DNA of 64,000 nucleotides. Source: Amblyomma americanum. Its lineage: Eukaryota; Arthropoda; Arachnida; Ixodida; Ixodidae. Shown here in pieces: positions 12,132 to 25,200 of the stretch. Under the pieces are notes generated by a model. It made no database searches. It saw only the letters and a list, made by a program, of their open reading frames with translations, and was not told the origin of the DNA. The DNA lies in contig NW_027526500.1 in assembly GCF_052857255.1 (NCBI RefSeq), positions 868,001 through 932,000 of the forward strand, given 5' to 3'. Made by a program: the position numbers and the translations under genes. Numbering within the stretch: the first letter of the stretch is position 1; every line of letters starts with the position of its first letter.

Positions 12132-13303
12132 TTCGTTGTATTAAGCAAGAATACATGCTTTTCGCGCAGTTATAAGAGAAAAAGTTTTGACGCGTATTAG
12201 AGAGACACTTGTAAAACCGATGTGTTGTGATTTAGCTCGTTTCGGTCTAAAACAGCTTGTTTCGTTGTATTAAGCAAGAATACATGCTTTTCGCGCAGTT
12301 ATAAGAGAAAAAGTTTTGACGCGTATCAGAGGAACACTTGTAAAACCGATGTGTTCAGATTTAACTCTTTTCGGACTAAAACAGCTTGTTTCGTTGTATT
12401 AAGCACGAATACATGCTTTTCGCGCAGTTATAAGAGAAAACGTTTTGACGAGTATCACGTGGAACACTTGTAATACCGATGTGTTGTGATTTAGCTCGTT
12501 TCGGTCTAAAACAGCTTGTTTCGCTGTATTAAGCAAGAATACATGCTTTTCGCGCAGTTATAAGAGAAAAAGTTTTGACGCGTGTCACAGGGACACTTGT
12601 AAAACCGATGTGTTCGGATTTAGCTCGTTTCGGTCTAAAACAGCTTGTTTCGCTGTATTAAGCACGAATACATGCTTTTCGCGCAGTTATAAGAGAAAAA
12701 GTTTAGACGCGTATCAGAGGAACAATTGTAAAACCGATGTGTTGTGATTTAGCTCGTTTCGGTCTAAAACAGCTTGTTTCGCTGTATTAAGCAGAAATAC
12801 ATGCTTTTCGCGCAGTGATAAGAGAAAAAGCTTTAAAGGCGTGTCACAGGGACACTTGTAAAACCGATGTGTTCAGATTTAGCTCGTTTCGGTCTAAAAC
12901 AGCTTGTTGCGTTGTATTAAGCAAGAATACATGCTTTTCGCGCAGTTATAAGAGAAAAAGTTTTGACGCGTATTAGAGAGACACTTGTAAAACCGATGTG
13001 TTGTGATTTAGCTCGTTTCGGTCTAAAACAGCTTGTTTCGTTGTATTAAGCAAGAATACATGCTTTTCGCGCTGTTATAAGAGAAAAATTTTTGACGAGT
13101 ATCACGTGGATACTTGTAAAACCGATGTGTTCAGATTTAGCTCGTTTCGGTCAAAAACAGCTTGTTTCGTTGTATTAAGCACGAATACATGCTTTTCGCG
13201 CAGTTAAAAGAGAAAAAGTTATGACGAGTATCACGTGGAACACTTGTAATACCGATGTGTTGTGATTTAGCTCGTTTCGGTCTAAAACAACTTGATTCGC
13301 TGT

Positions 13304-13424
13304 GATCCATGGAAAGTGAGAGTAGCGCAAAACGGGACAAAGGGACAGAGAAAGACACGTTTTGCGCTACTCTCACTTTCCATGGATCACCGTTACCGAC
13401 TCGCCCAAGTTTCTACCCTTGTGT
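13304..13424. mobile_element. Inserted hairpin element, copy 4 (121 bp, short loop)
   Basis: Offset 1,293 from copy 3, inside the second unit of the 1,293-bp tandem duplication. It has the same arms, 23-nt loop and tail. The 49-bp stump monomer found upstream of copies 2 and 3 is absent here, because the duplication unit starts downstream of it. Confidence 0.7.
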
Positions 13425-15699
13425 TTCGTTGTATTAAGCAAGAATACATGCTTTTCGCGCAGTTATAAGAGAAAAAGTTTTGACGCGTATTAGAGAGACA
13501 CTTGTAAAACCGATGTGTTGTGATTTAGCTCGTTTCGGTCTAAAACAGCTTGTTTCGTTGTATTAAGCAAGAATACATGCTTTTCGCGCAGTTATAAGAG
13601 AAAAAGTTTTGACGCGTATCAGAGGAACACTTGTAAAACCGATGTGTTCAGATTTAACTCTTTTCGGACTAAAACAGCTTGTTTCGTTGTATTAAGCACG
13701 AATACATGCTTTTCGCGCAGTTATAAGAGAAAACGTTTTGACGAGTATCACGTGGAACACTTGTAATACCGATGTGTTGTGATTTAGCTCGTTTCGGTCT
13801 AAAACAGCTTGTTTCGCTGTATTAAGCAAGAATACATGCTTTTCGCGCAGTTATAAGAGAAAAAGTTTTGACGCGTGTCACAGGGACACTTGTAAAACCG
13901 ATGTGTTCGGATTTAGCTCGTTTCGGTCTAAAACAGCTTGTTTCGCTGTATTAAGCACGAATACATGCTTTTCGCGCAGTTATAAGAGAAAAAGTTTAGA
14001 CGCGTATCAGAGGAACAATTGTAAAACCGATGTGTTGTGATTTAGCTCGTTTCGGTCTAAAACAGCTTGTTTCGCTGTATTAAGCAGAAATACATGCTTT
14101 TCGCGCAGTGATAAGAGAAAAAGCTTTAAAGGCGTGTCACAGGGACACTTGTAAAACCGATGTGTTCAGATTTAGCTCGTTTCGGTCTAAAACAGCTTGT
14201 TGCGTTGTATTAAGCAAGAATACATGCTTTTCGCGCAGTTATAAGAGAAAAAGTTTTGACGCGTATTAGAGAGACACTTGTAAAACCGATGTGTTGTGAT
14301 TTAGCTCGTTTCGGTCTAAAACAGCTTGTTTCGTTGTATTAAGCAAGAATACATGCTTTTCGCGCTGTTATAAGAGAAAAATTTTTGACGAGTATCACGT
14401 GGATACTTGTAAAACCGATGTGTTCAGATTTAGCTCGTTTCGGTCTAAAACAGCTTCTTTCGTTGTATTAAGCACGAATACATGCTTTTCGCGCCGTTAA
14501 AAGAGAAAACGTTTTGACGCGTATCAGAGGAACACTTGTAAAACCGATGTGTTCAGATTTAGCTTGTTTCGGTCTAAAACAGCTTGTTTCGTTGTATTAA
14601 GCACGAATACATGCTTTACGCGCAGTTATAGAAGAAAAAGTTTTGACGCGTATCAGAGACACTTGTAAAACCGATGTGTTGTGATTTAGCTCGTTTCGGT
14701 CTAAAACAACTTGTTTCGTTGTATTAAGCAAGAATACATGCTTTTCGCGCGGTTATAAGAGAAAAAGTTGACGAGTATCACGTGGATACTTGTAAAACCG
14801 ATGTGTTCAGATTTAGCTCGTTTCGGTCTAAAACAGCTTGTTTCGTTGTATTAAGCACGAATACATGCTTCACGCGCAGTTATAAGAGAAAAAGTTTTGA
14901 CGAGTATCACGTGGATACTTGTAAAACCGAAGTGTTCAGATTTAGCTCGTTTCGGTCTAAAACAACTTGTTTCGTTGTATTAAGCACGAATACATGCTTT
15001 TCGCGCAGTTATAAGAGAAAACGTTTTGACGAGTATCACGTGGAACACTTGTAATACCGATGTGTTGTGATTTAGCTCGTTTCTGTCTAAAACAGCTTGT
15101 TTCGCTGTATTAAGCAAGAATACATGCTTTTCGCGCAGTTATAAGAGAAAAAGTTTTGACGCGTATCAGAGGAACACTTGTAAAACCGATGTGTTGTGAT
15201 TTAGCTCATTTCGGTCTAAAACAGCTTGTTTCGTTGTATTAAGCAAGAATACATGCTTTTCGCGCAGTTATAAGAGAAAAACTTTTTACGCGTGTCACAG
15301 GGACACTTGTAAAACCGATGTGTTCAGATTTAGCTCGTTTCGTTCTAAAACAGCTTGTTTCGTTGCATTAAGCACGAATACATGCTTTTCGCGCAGTTAT
15401 AAGAGAAAAAGTTTTGACGAGTATCACGTGGAACACTTGTAATACCGATGTGTTGTGATTTGGCTCGTTTCGGTCTAAAACAGCTTGTTTCGTTGTATTA
15501 AGCAAGAATACATGCTTTTCGCGCAGTTATAAGAGAAAAAGTTTTGACGCGTATCAGAGGAACACTTGTAAAACCGATGTGTTCAGATTTAGCTCGTTTC
15601 GGTCTGAAACAGCTTGTTTCGTTGTATTAAGCACGAATACATGCTTTTCGCGCAGTTATAGAAGAAAAAGTTTTGACGCGTATCAGAGGAACACTTGTA

Positions 15700-18600
15700 A
15701 AACCGATGTGTTGTGATTTAGCTCGTTTAGGTCTAAAACAGCTTGTTTCGTTGTATTAAGCAAGAATACATGCTTTTCGCGCAGTTATAAGAGAAAAAGT
15801 TTTGACGCGTATTAGAGGAACACTTGTAAAACCTTTGTGTTATGATTTAGCTCGTTTCGGTCTAAAACAGCTTGTTTCGCTGTATTAAGCAAGAATACAT
15901 GCTTTTCGCGCAGTTATAAGAGAAAAAGTTTTGACGCGTGTCACAGGGACACTTCTAAAACCGATGTGTTCAGATTTAGCTCGTTTCGGTCTAAAACAGC
16001 TTGTTTCGTTGTATTAAGCACGAATACATGCTTTTCGCGCAGTTATAGCAGAAAAAGTTTTGACGCCTATTAGAGAGACACTTGTAAAACCGGTGTGTTA
16101 TGATTTAGCTCGTTTCGGTCTAAAACAGCTTGTTTCGTTGTATTAAGCAAGAATACATGCTTTTCGCGCAGTTATAAGAGATAAAGTTTTGACGAGTATC
16201 ACGTGGATACTTGTAAAACCGATGTGTTCAGATTTAGCTCGTTTTGGTCTAAAACAGCTTGTTTCGTTGTATTAAGCAAGAATACATGCTTTACGCGCAG
16301 TTATAGAAGAAAAAGTTTTGACGCGTATCAGAGAGACACTTGTAAAACCGATGTGTTGTGAATTAGCTCGTTTCGGTCTAAAACAGCTTGTTTCGTTGTA
16401 TTAAGCAAGAATACATGCTTTTCGCGCAGTTATAAGAGAAAAAGTTTTGACGAGTATTACGTGGAACACTTGTAATACCGATGTGTTGTGATTTAGCTCG
16501 TTTCGGTCTAAAACAGCTTGTTTCGTTGTATTAGGCACGAATACATGCTTTTCGCGCAGTTATAAGAGAAAAGGTTTTGACGAGTATCACGTGGAACACT
16601 TGTAATACCGATGTGTTGTGATTTAGCTCCTTTCGGTCTAAAACAGCTTGTTTCGCTGTATTAAGCAAGAATACATGCTTTTCGCGCAGTTATAAGAGAA
16701 AAAGTTTTGACGCGTGTCACAGGGACACTTGTAAAACCGGTGTTCAGATTTAGCTCGTTTCGGTCTAAAACAGCTTGTTTCGCTGTATTAAGCACGAATA
16801 CATGCTTTTCGCGCAGTTATAAGAGAAAAAGTTTAGACGCGTATCAGAGGAACAATTGTAAAACCGATGTGTTGTGATTTAGCTCGTTTCGGTCTAAAAC
16901 AGCTTGTTTCGCTGTATTAAGCAGAAATACATGCTTTTCGCGCAGTGATAAGAGAAAAAGCTTTAAAGGCGTGTCACAGGGACACTTGTAAAACCGATGT
17001 GTTCAGATTTACCTCGTTTCGGTCTAAAACAGCTTGTTTCGTTGGACTAAGCACGAATACATGCTTTTCGCGCAGCTATAAGAGAAAAAAGAGTTGACGC
17101 GTATCAGATTAACACTTGTAAAACCGATGTGTTGTGATTTAGCTCGTTTCGGTCTAAAACAGCTTGTTTCGCTGTATTAAGCAAGAATACATGCTTTTCG
17201 CGCAGTTATAAGAGAAAAAAATTTGACGCGTATCAGAGGAACACTTGTAAAACCGATGTGTTCAGATTTAGCTCGTTTCGGTCTAAAACAGCTTGTTTCG
17301 TTGTATTAAGCAAGAATACATGCTTTTCGCGCAGTTATAAGAGAAAAAGTTTTGACGCGTATTAGAGAGACACTTGTAAAACCGATGTGTTGTGATTTAG
17401 CTCGTTTCGGTCTAAAACAGCTTGTTTCGTTGTATTAAGCAAGAATACATGCTTTTCGCGCAGTTAAAAGAGAAAAAGTTTTGACGAGTATCACGTGGAT
17501 ACTTGTAAAACCGATGTGTTCAGATTTAGCTCGTTTCGGTCAAAAACAGCTTGTTTCGTTGTATTAAGCACGAATACATGCTTTTCGCGCAGTTAAAAGA
17601 GAAAAAGTTTTGACGAGTATCACGTGGAACACTTGTAATACCGATGTGTTGTGATTTAGCTCGTTTCGGTCTAAAACAACTTGATTCGCTGTGATCCATG
17701 GAAAGTGAGAGTAGCGCAAAACGGGACAAAGGGACAGAGAAAGACAGACACGTTTTGCGCTACTCTCACTTTCCATGGATCACCGTTACCGACTCGCCCA
17801 AGTTTCTACCCTTGTGTTTCGTTGTATTAAGCAAGAATACATGCTTTTCGCGCAGTTATAAGAGAAAAAGTTTTGACGCGTATTAGAGAGACACTTGTAA
17901 AACCGATGTGTTCAGATTTAACTCTTTTCGGACTAAAACAGCTTGTTTCGTTGTATTAAGCACGAATACGTGCTTTTCGCGCAGTTATAAGGGAAAAAGT
18001 TTTGACGCGTATCACATGGACACTTGGAAAACCGATGTGTTCAGATTTAACTCGTTTTGGTCTAAAACAGCTTGTTTCGTTGTATTAAGCACGAATACAT
18101 GCTTTTCGCGCAGTTATAAGAGAAAACGTTTTGACGCGTATCAGAGGAACACTTGTAAAACCGATGTGTTGTGATTTAGCTCGTTTCGGTCTAAAACAGC
18201 TTGTTTCGCTGTATTAAGCACGAATACATGCTTTTCGCGCAGTTATAAGAGAAAAAGTTTAGACGCGTATCAGAGGAACAATTGTAAAACCGATGTGTTG
18301 TGATTTAGCTCGTTTCGGTCTAAAACAGCTTGTTTCGCTGTATTAAGCAGAAATACATGCTCTTCGCGCAGTGATAAGAGAAAAAGCTTTAAAGGCGTGT
18401 CACAGGGACACTTGTAAAACCGATGTGTTCAGATTTACCTCGTTTCGGTCTAAAACAGCTTGTTTCGTTGGACTAAGCACGAATACATGCTTTTCGCGCA
18501 GCTATAAGAGAAAAAAGAGTTGACGCGTATCAGATTAACACTTGTAAAACCGATGTGTTGTGATTTAGCTCGTTTCGGTCTAAAACAGCTTGTTTCGCTG

Positions 18601-19680
18601 TATTAAGCAAGAATACATGCTTTTCGCGCAGTTATAAGAGAAAAAAATTTGACGCGTATCAGAGGAACACTTGTAAAACCGATGTGTTCAGATTTAGCTC
18701 GTTTCGGTCTAAAACAGCTTGTTTCGTTGTATTAAGCAAGAATACATGCTTTTCGCGCAGTTATAAGAGAAAAAGTTTTGACGCGTATTAGAGAGACACT
18801 TGTAAAACCGATGTGTTGTGATTTAGCTCGTTTCGGTCTAAAACAGCTTGTTTCGTTGTATTAAGCAAGAATACAAGCTTTTCGCGCAGTTATAAGAGAA
18901 AAAGTTTTTACGAGTATCACGTGGAACACTTGTAATACCGATGTGTTGTGATTTAGCTCGTTTCGGTCTAAAACAACTTGATTCGCTGTATTAAGCAAGA
19001 ATACATGCTTTTCGCGCAGTTATAAAAGAAAAAGTTTTGACGCTAATCAGAGGAACACTTGTAAAACCGATGTGTTGTTTTAGCTCATTTCGGTCTAAAA
19101 CAGCTTGTTTCGCTGTATTAAGCAAGAATACATGCTTTTCGCGCAGTTATAAGAGAAAAAGTTATGACGAGTATCACGTGGATACTTGTAAAACCGATGT
19201 GTTCAGATTTAGCTCGTTTCGGTCTAATACAGCTTGTTTCGTTGTATTAAGCAAGAATACATGCTTTTCGCGCAGTTATAAGAGAAAAAGTTTTGACGCG
19301 TATTAGAGAGACACTTGTAAAACCTATGTGTTGTGATTTAGCTCATTTCGGTCTAAAACAGCTTGTTTCGCTGTATTAAGCAAGAATACATGCTTTTCGC
19401 GCAGTTATAAGAGAAAAAGTTTTGACGCGTATCAGAGGAACACTTGTAAAACCGATGTGTTGTGATTTAGCTCGTTTCGATCTAAAACAGCTTGTTTCGC
19501 TGTATTAAGCAAGAATACATGCTTTTCGCGCAGTTATAAGAGAAAAAGTTTTGACGCGTATCAGAGGAACACTTGTAAAACCGATGTGTTGTGATTTAGC
19601 TCGTTTCGGTCTAAAACAGCTCGTTTCGCTGTATTAAGCAAGAATACATGCTTTTCGCGCAGTTATAAGAGAAAAAGTTT
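15700..19680. repeat. Long-range duplicate of 1-3978
   Basis: Matches the start of the window at an offset of 15,700-15,702 with scattered substitutions, for example CACTTCTAAAACC near 15953 against CACTTGTAAAACC near 253. It includes element copy 5. At 19,681 the match switches to the sequence at about 4,890 (offset 14,800), so seven monomers (about 902 bp) present at 3.98-4.88 kb are missing here. Confidence 0.85.
17693..17817. mobile_element. Inserted hairpin element, copy 5 (125 bp, long loop)
   Basis: Counterpart of copy 1 at an offset of 15,702, with the 27-nt loop and the same downstream context: the TTTAACTCTTTTCGG monomer follows directly. It belongs to the long-range duplication of the start of the window. 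Confidence 0.7.
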
Positions 19681-19688
19681 TGACGCGT

Positions 19689-20010
19689 ATCAGAGGAACA
19701 CTTGTAAAACCGCTGTGTTCAGATTTAGCTCGTTTGGGTCTAAAACAGCTTGTTTCGTTGTATTAAGCAAGAATACATGCTTTTCGCGCGGTTATAAGAG
19801 AAAAAGTTTAGACGCGTATCAGAGACGTGTAAAACCGATGTGTTGTGATTTAGCTCGTTTCGGTCTAAAACAGCTTGCTTCGTTGTATTAAGCAAGAATA
19901 CATGCTTTTCGCGCGGTTATAAGAGAAAAAGTTGACGAGTATCACGTGGATACTTGTAAAACCGATGTGTTCAGATTTAGCTCGTTTCGGTCTAAAACAG
20001 CTTGTTTCGT
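19689..20010. repeat. Segment matching 4889-5210 after a 7-monomer deletion
   Basis: Starts with the rare CCGCTGTGTTCAG head (4911 and 19711) and CTCGTTTGGGTC, then AGAGACGTGTAAAACC. Homology to 5.2 kb fades where GTTGCATTAAGC and GATTTGGCTCG appear. Those variants are shared with 15.36-15.46 kb and 32.08-32.18 kb, so the block is a mosaic. Confidence 0.75.
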
Positions 20011-20599
20011 TGCATTAAGCACGAATACATGCTTTTCGCGCAGTTATAAGAGAAAAAGTTTTGACGAGTATCACGTGGAACACTTGTAATACCGATGTGT
20101 TGTGATTTGGCTCGTTTCGGTCTAAAACAGCTTGTTTCGATGTATTAAGCAAGAATACATGCTTTTCGCGCAGTTATAAGAGAAAAAGTTTTGACGCGTA
20201 TCACATGAACACTTGGAAAACCGATGTGTTCAGATTTAGCTCGTTTTGGTCTAAAACAGCTTGTTTCGTTGTATTAAGCACGAATACATGCTTTTCGCGC
20301 AGTTATAAGAGAAAAAGTTTTGACGCGTATCAGAGGAACACTTGTAAAACCGATGTGTTGTGATTTAGCTCGTTTCGGTCTAAAACAGCTTGTTTCGCTG
20401 TATTAAGCCCGAATACATGCTTTTCGCGCAGTTATAAGAGAAAAAGTTTAAACGCGTATCAGAGGAACAATTGTAAAACCGATGTGTTGTGATTTAGCTC
20501 GTTTCGGTCTAAAACAGCTTGTTTCGCTGTATTAAGCAGAAATACATGCTTTTCGCGCAGTGATAAGAGAAAAAGCTTTAAAGGCGTGTCACAGGGACA

Positions 20600-21660
20600 C
20601 TTGTAAAACCGATGTGTTCAGATTTACCTCGCTTCGGTCTAAAACAGCTTGTTTCGCTGTATTAAGCAAGAATATATGCTTTTCGCGCAGTTATAAGAGA
20701 AAAAAATTTGACGCGTATCAGAGGAACACTTGTAAAACCGATGTGTTCAGATATAGCTCGTTTCGGTCTAAAACAGCTTGTTTCGTTGTATTAAGCAAGA
20801 ATACATGCTTTTCGCGCAGTTATAAGAGAAAAAGTTTTGACGCGTATTAGAGAGACACTTGTAAAACCGATGTGTTGTGATTTAGCTCGTTTCGGTCTAA
20901 AACAGCTTGTTTCGTTGTATTAAGCAAGAATACATGCTTTTCGCGCAGTTATAAGAGAAAAAGTTTTGACGAGTATCACGTGGAACACTTGTAATACCGA
21001 TGTGTTGTGATTTAGCTCGTTTCGGTCTAAAACAGCTTGTTTCGCTGTATTAAGCAAGAATACATGCTTTCCGCGCAGTTATAAGAGAAAAAGAAAAAGT
21101 TTTGACGAGTATCACGTGGAACACTTGTAATACCGATGTGTTGTGATTTAGCTCGTTTCGGTCTAAAACAACTTGATTCGCTGTATTAAGCAAGAATACA
21201 TGCTTTTCGCGCAGTTATAAAAGAAAAAGTTTTGACGCGTATCAGAGGAAAACTTGTAAAACCGATGTGTTGTGATTTAGCTCATTTTGGTCTAAAACAG
21301 CTTGTTTCGCTGTATTAAGCAAGAATACATGCTTTTCGCGCAGTTATAAGAGAAAAAGTTTTGACGAGTATCACGTGGATACTTGTAAAACCGATGTGTT
21401 CAGATTTAGCTCGTTTCGGTCTAAAACAGCTTGTTTCGTTGTATTAGGCACGAATACATGCTTTTCGCGCAGTTATAAGAGAAAAAGTTTTGACGAGTAT
21501 CACGTGGAACACTTGTAATACCGATGTGTTGTGATTTAGCTCGTTTCGGTTTAAAACAGCTTGTTTCGTTGTATTAAGCAAGAATACATGCTTTTCGCGC
21601 AGTTATAAGAGAAAAAGTTTTGACGCGTATCAGAGGAACACTTGTAAAACCGATGTGTTC
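20600..21660. repeat. Segment of about 1 kb repeated at 36.29-37.2 kb
   Basis: Matches 36290 onward at an offset of 15,690, shifting to 15,561 (exactly one monomer fewer there) after about 20,850. Shared markers are ACCTCGCTTCGG with AATATATGC (near 20672), GATATAGCTCG (near 20752), and the unusual TTCCGCGCAG plus a 6-bp expansion of the purine run near 21088. Confidence 0.8.
21088..21100. repeat. Expanded purine run (6-bp insertion), copy 1
   Basis: The purine run reads AGAGAAAAAGAAAAAGTT, six bases longer than usual. The same monomer has TTCCGCGCAG instead of TTTCGCGCAG. Confidence 0.85.
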
Positions 21661-21661
21661 A

Positions 21662-21710
21662 GATTTAGCTCGTTTCGGTCTGAAACAGCTTGTTCGTTCC
21701 GATGTGTTGT
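21662..21710. repeat. Truncated 49-bp stump monomer, copy c
   Basis: Same junction. Here the following element (copy 6) is 170 bp downstream, one monomer closer than at copies a, b and d. Confidence 0.85.
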
Positions 21711-21880
21711 GATTTAGCTCGTTTCGGTCTAAAACAGCTTGTTTCGTTGTATTAAGCAAGAATACATGCTTTTCGCGCAGTTAAAAGAGAAAAAGTTTTG
21801 ACGAGTATCACGTGGAACACTTGTAATACCGATGTGTTGTGATTTAGCTCGTTTCGGTCTAAAACAACTTGATTCGCTGT

Positions 21881-22005
21881 GATCCATGGAAAGTGAGAGT
21901 AGCGCAAAACGGGACAAAGGGACAGAGAAAGACAGACACGTTTTGCGCTACTCTCACTTTCCATGGATCACCGTTACCGACTCGCCCAAGTTTCTACCCT
22001 TGTGT
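21881..22005. mobile_element. Inserted hairpin element, copy 6 (125 bp, long loop)
   Basis: Same insertion site, arms, 27-nt loop and tail. A 49-bp stump monomer lies 170 bp upstream of the element, one monomer closer than at copies 2, 3 and 7. A type A monomer follows before the TTTAACTCTTTTCGG monomer. Confidence 0.7.
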
Positions 22006-22224
22006 TTCGTTGTATTAAGCAAGAATACATGCTTTTCGCGCAGTTATAAGAGAAAAAGTTTTGACGCGTATTAGAGAGACACTTGTAAAACCGATGTGTT
22101 GTGATTTAGCTCGTTTCGGTCTAAAACAGCTTGTTTCGTTGTATTAAGCAAGAATACATGCTTTTCGCGCAGTTATAAGAGAAAAAGTTTTGACGCGTAT
22201 CAGAGGAACACTTGTAAAACCGAT

Positions 22225-25200
22225 GTGTTCAGATTTAACTCTTTTCGGACTAAAACAACTTGTTTCGTTGTATTAAGCACGAATACATGCTTTTCGCGCA
22301 GTTATAAGGGAAAAAGTTTTGACGCGTATCACATGGACACTTGGAAAACCGATGTGTTCAGATTTAGCTCGTTTTGGTCTAAAACAGCTTGTTTCGTTGT
22401 ATTAAGCACGAATACATGCTTTTCGCGCAGTTATAAGAGAAAACGTTTTGAAGCGTATCAGAGGAACACTTGTAAAACCGATGTGTTGTGATTTAGCTCG
22501 TTTCGGTCTAAAACAGCTTGTTTCGCTGTATTAAGCACGAATACATGCTTTTCGCGCAGTTATAAGAGAAAAAGTTTAGACGCGTATCAGAGGAACAATT
22601 GTAAAACCGATGTGTTGTGATTTAGCTCGTTTCGGTCTAAAACAGCTTGTTTCGCTGTATTAAGCAGAAATACATGCTTTTCGCGCAGTGATAAGAGAAA
22701 AAGCTTTAAAGGCGTGTCACAGGGACACTTGTAAAACCGATGTGTTCAGATTTACCTCGTTTCGGTCTAAAACAGCTTGTTTCGTTGGACTAAGCACGAA
22801 TACATGCTTTTCGCGCAGCTATATGAGAAAAAAGAGTTGACGCGTATCAGATTAACACTTGTAAAACCGATGTGTTGTGATTTAGCTCGTTTCGGTCTAA
22901 AACAGCTTGTTTCGCTGTATTAAGCAAGAATACATGCTTTTCGCGCAGTTATAAGAGAAAAAAATTTGACGCGTATCAGAGGAACACTTGTAAAACCGAT
23001 GTGTTCAGATTTAGCTCGTTTCGGTCTAAAACAGCTTGTTTCGTTGTATTAAGCAAGAATACATGCTTTTCGCGCAGTTATAAGAGAAAAAGTTTTGACG
23101 CGTATTAGAGAGACACTTGTAAAACCGATGTTTTGTGATTTAGCTCGTTCGGTCTAAAACAGCTTGTTTCGTTGTATTAAGCAAGAATACATGCTTTTCG
23201 CGCAGTTATAAGAGAAAAAGTTTTGACGAGTATCACGTGGAACACTTGTAATACCGATGTGTTGTGATTTAGCTCGTTTCGGTCTAAAACAACTTGATTC
23301 GCTGTATTAAGCAAGAATACATGCTTTTCGCGCAGTTATAAAAGAAAAAGTTTTGACGCGTATCAGAGGAATACTTGTAAAACCGATGTGTTGTGATTTA
23401 GCTCATTTCGGTCTAAAACAGCTTGTTTCGCTGTATTAAGCAAGAATACATGCTTTTCGCGCAGTTATAAGAGAAAAAGTTTTGAGGAGTATCACGTGGA
23501 TACTTGTAAAACCGATGTGTTCAGATTTAGCTCGTTTCGGTCTAAAACAGCTTGTTTCGTTGTATTAAGCAAGAATACATGCTTTTCGCGCAGTTATAAG
23601 AGAAAAAGTTTTGACGCGTATTAGAGAGACACTTGTAAAACCTATGTGTTGTGATTTAGCTCATTTCGGTCTAAAACAGCTTGTTTCGCTGTATTAAGCA
23701 AGAATACATGCTTTTCGCGCAGTTATAAGAGAAAAAGTTTTGACGCGTGTCACAGGGACACTTGTAAAACCGATGTGTTCAGATTTAGCTCGTTTCGGTC
23801 TGAAACAGCTTGTTTCGTTGTATTAAGCACGAATACATGCTTTTCGCGCAGTTATAAGAGAAAAAGTTTAGACGCGTATCAGAGGAACACTTGTAAAACC
23901 AATGTGTTGTGATTTAGCTCGTTTCGGTGTAAAACAGCTTGTTTCGTAGTATTAAGCAAGAATACATGCTTTTCGCGCAGTTATAAAAGAAAAAGTTTTG
24001 ACGCGTATTAGAGGAACACTTGTAAAACCTTTGTGTTGTGATTAACCTCATTTCGGTTTAAAACAGCTTGTTTCGTTGTATTAGGCACGAATACATGCTT
24101 TTCGCGCAGTTATAAGAGAAAAAGTTTAGACGCGTATCAGAGGAACACTTGTAAAACCGATGTGTTCAGATTTAGCTCGTTTCGGTCTAAAACAACTTGT
24201 TTCGTTGTATTAAGCACGAATACATGCTTTACGCGCAGTTATAGAAGAAAAAGTTGTGACGCCTATTAGAGAGACACTTGTAAAACCGATGTGTTATGAT
24301 TTAGCTCGTTTCGGTCTAAAACAGCTTGTTTCGTTGTATTAGGCAAGAATACATGCTTTTCGCGCAGTTATAAGAGAGAAAGTTTTGACGAGTATCACGT
24401 GGATACTTGTAAAACCGATGTGTTCAGATTTAGCTCGTTTTGGTCTAAAACAGCTTGTTTCGTTGTATTAAGCAAGAATACATGCTTTACGCGCAGTTAT
24501 AGAAGAAAAAGTTTTGACGCGTATCAGAGAGACACTTGTAAAACCGATGTGTTGTGATTTAGCTCGTTGCGGTCTAAAACAGCTTGTTTCGTTGTATTAA
24601 GCAAAAATACATGCTTTTCGCGCAGCTATAAGAGAAAAAGTTTTGACGCGTATCAGAGGAACACTTGTAAAACCGATGTGTTCAGATTTAACTCTTTTCG
24701 GACTAAAACAGCTTGTTTCGTTGTATTAAGCACGAATACATGCTTTTCGCGCAGTTATAAGGGAAAAAGTTTTGACGCGTATCACATGGACACTTGGAAA
24801 ACCGATGTGTTCAGATTTAGCTCGTTTTGGTCTAAAACAGCTTGTTTCGTTGTATTAAGCACGAATACATGCTTTTCGCGCAGTTATAAGAGAAAACGTT
24901 TTGACGCGTATCAGAGGAACACTTGTAAAACCGATGTGTTGTGATTTAGCTCGTTTCGGTCTAAAACAGCTTGTTTCGCTGTATTAAGCACGAATACATG
25001 CTTTTCGCGCAGTTATAAGAGAAAAAGTTTAGACGCGTATCAGAGGAACAATTGTAAAACCGATGTGTTGTGATTTAGCTCGTTTCGGTCTAAAACAGCT
25101 TGTTTCGCTGTATTAAGCAGAAATACATGCTTTTCGCGCAGTGATAAGAGAAAAAGCTTTAAAGACGTGTCACAGGGACACTTGTAAAACCGATGTGTTC

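Larger units (their letters stand above)
11174..12434. repeat. Segment duplicated from 8680-9940
   Basis: Near-identical to 8680-9940 at an offset of 2,494, from the GTATTAGGCACG variant through the stump, element copy 3 and the TTTAACTCTTTTCGG monomer. Homology stops where GAGAAAACGTTTTG here replaces GGGAAAAAGTTTTG. Confidence 0.8.
11799..14439. repeat. 1,293-bp tandem duplication (two units)
   Basis: Two successive units at an offset of 1,293, each carrying one inserted hairpin element (12011 and 13304). Shared private variants include GTGTTCGGATTT (12606 and 13899), the GCAGAAATAC monomer, CTTTAAAGGCGTG, CTTGTTGCG and CGCGCTGTTATAAG. The second unit ends where CGGTCTAAAAC replaces CGGTCAAAAAC. 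The unit is ten monomer equivalents plus 3 bp, counting the element as one. Confidence 0.85.

Noticed and set aside
17698..17886. 62-codon open frame starting at the ATG inside CCATGG of the inserted element
   Set aside because: It begins in the inverted arm, crosses the loop and tail and runs into satellite. It exists only in the long-loop copies and has no similarity I recognise.
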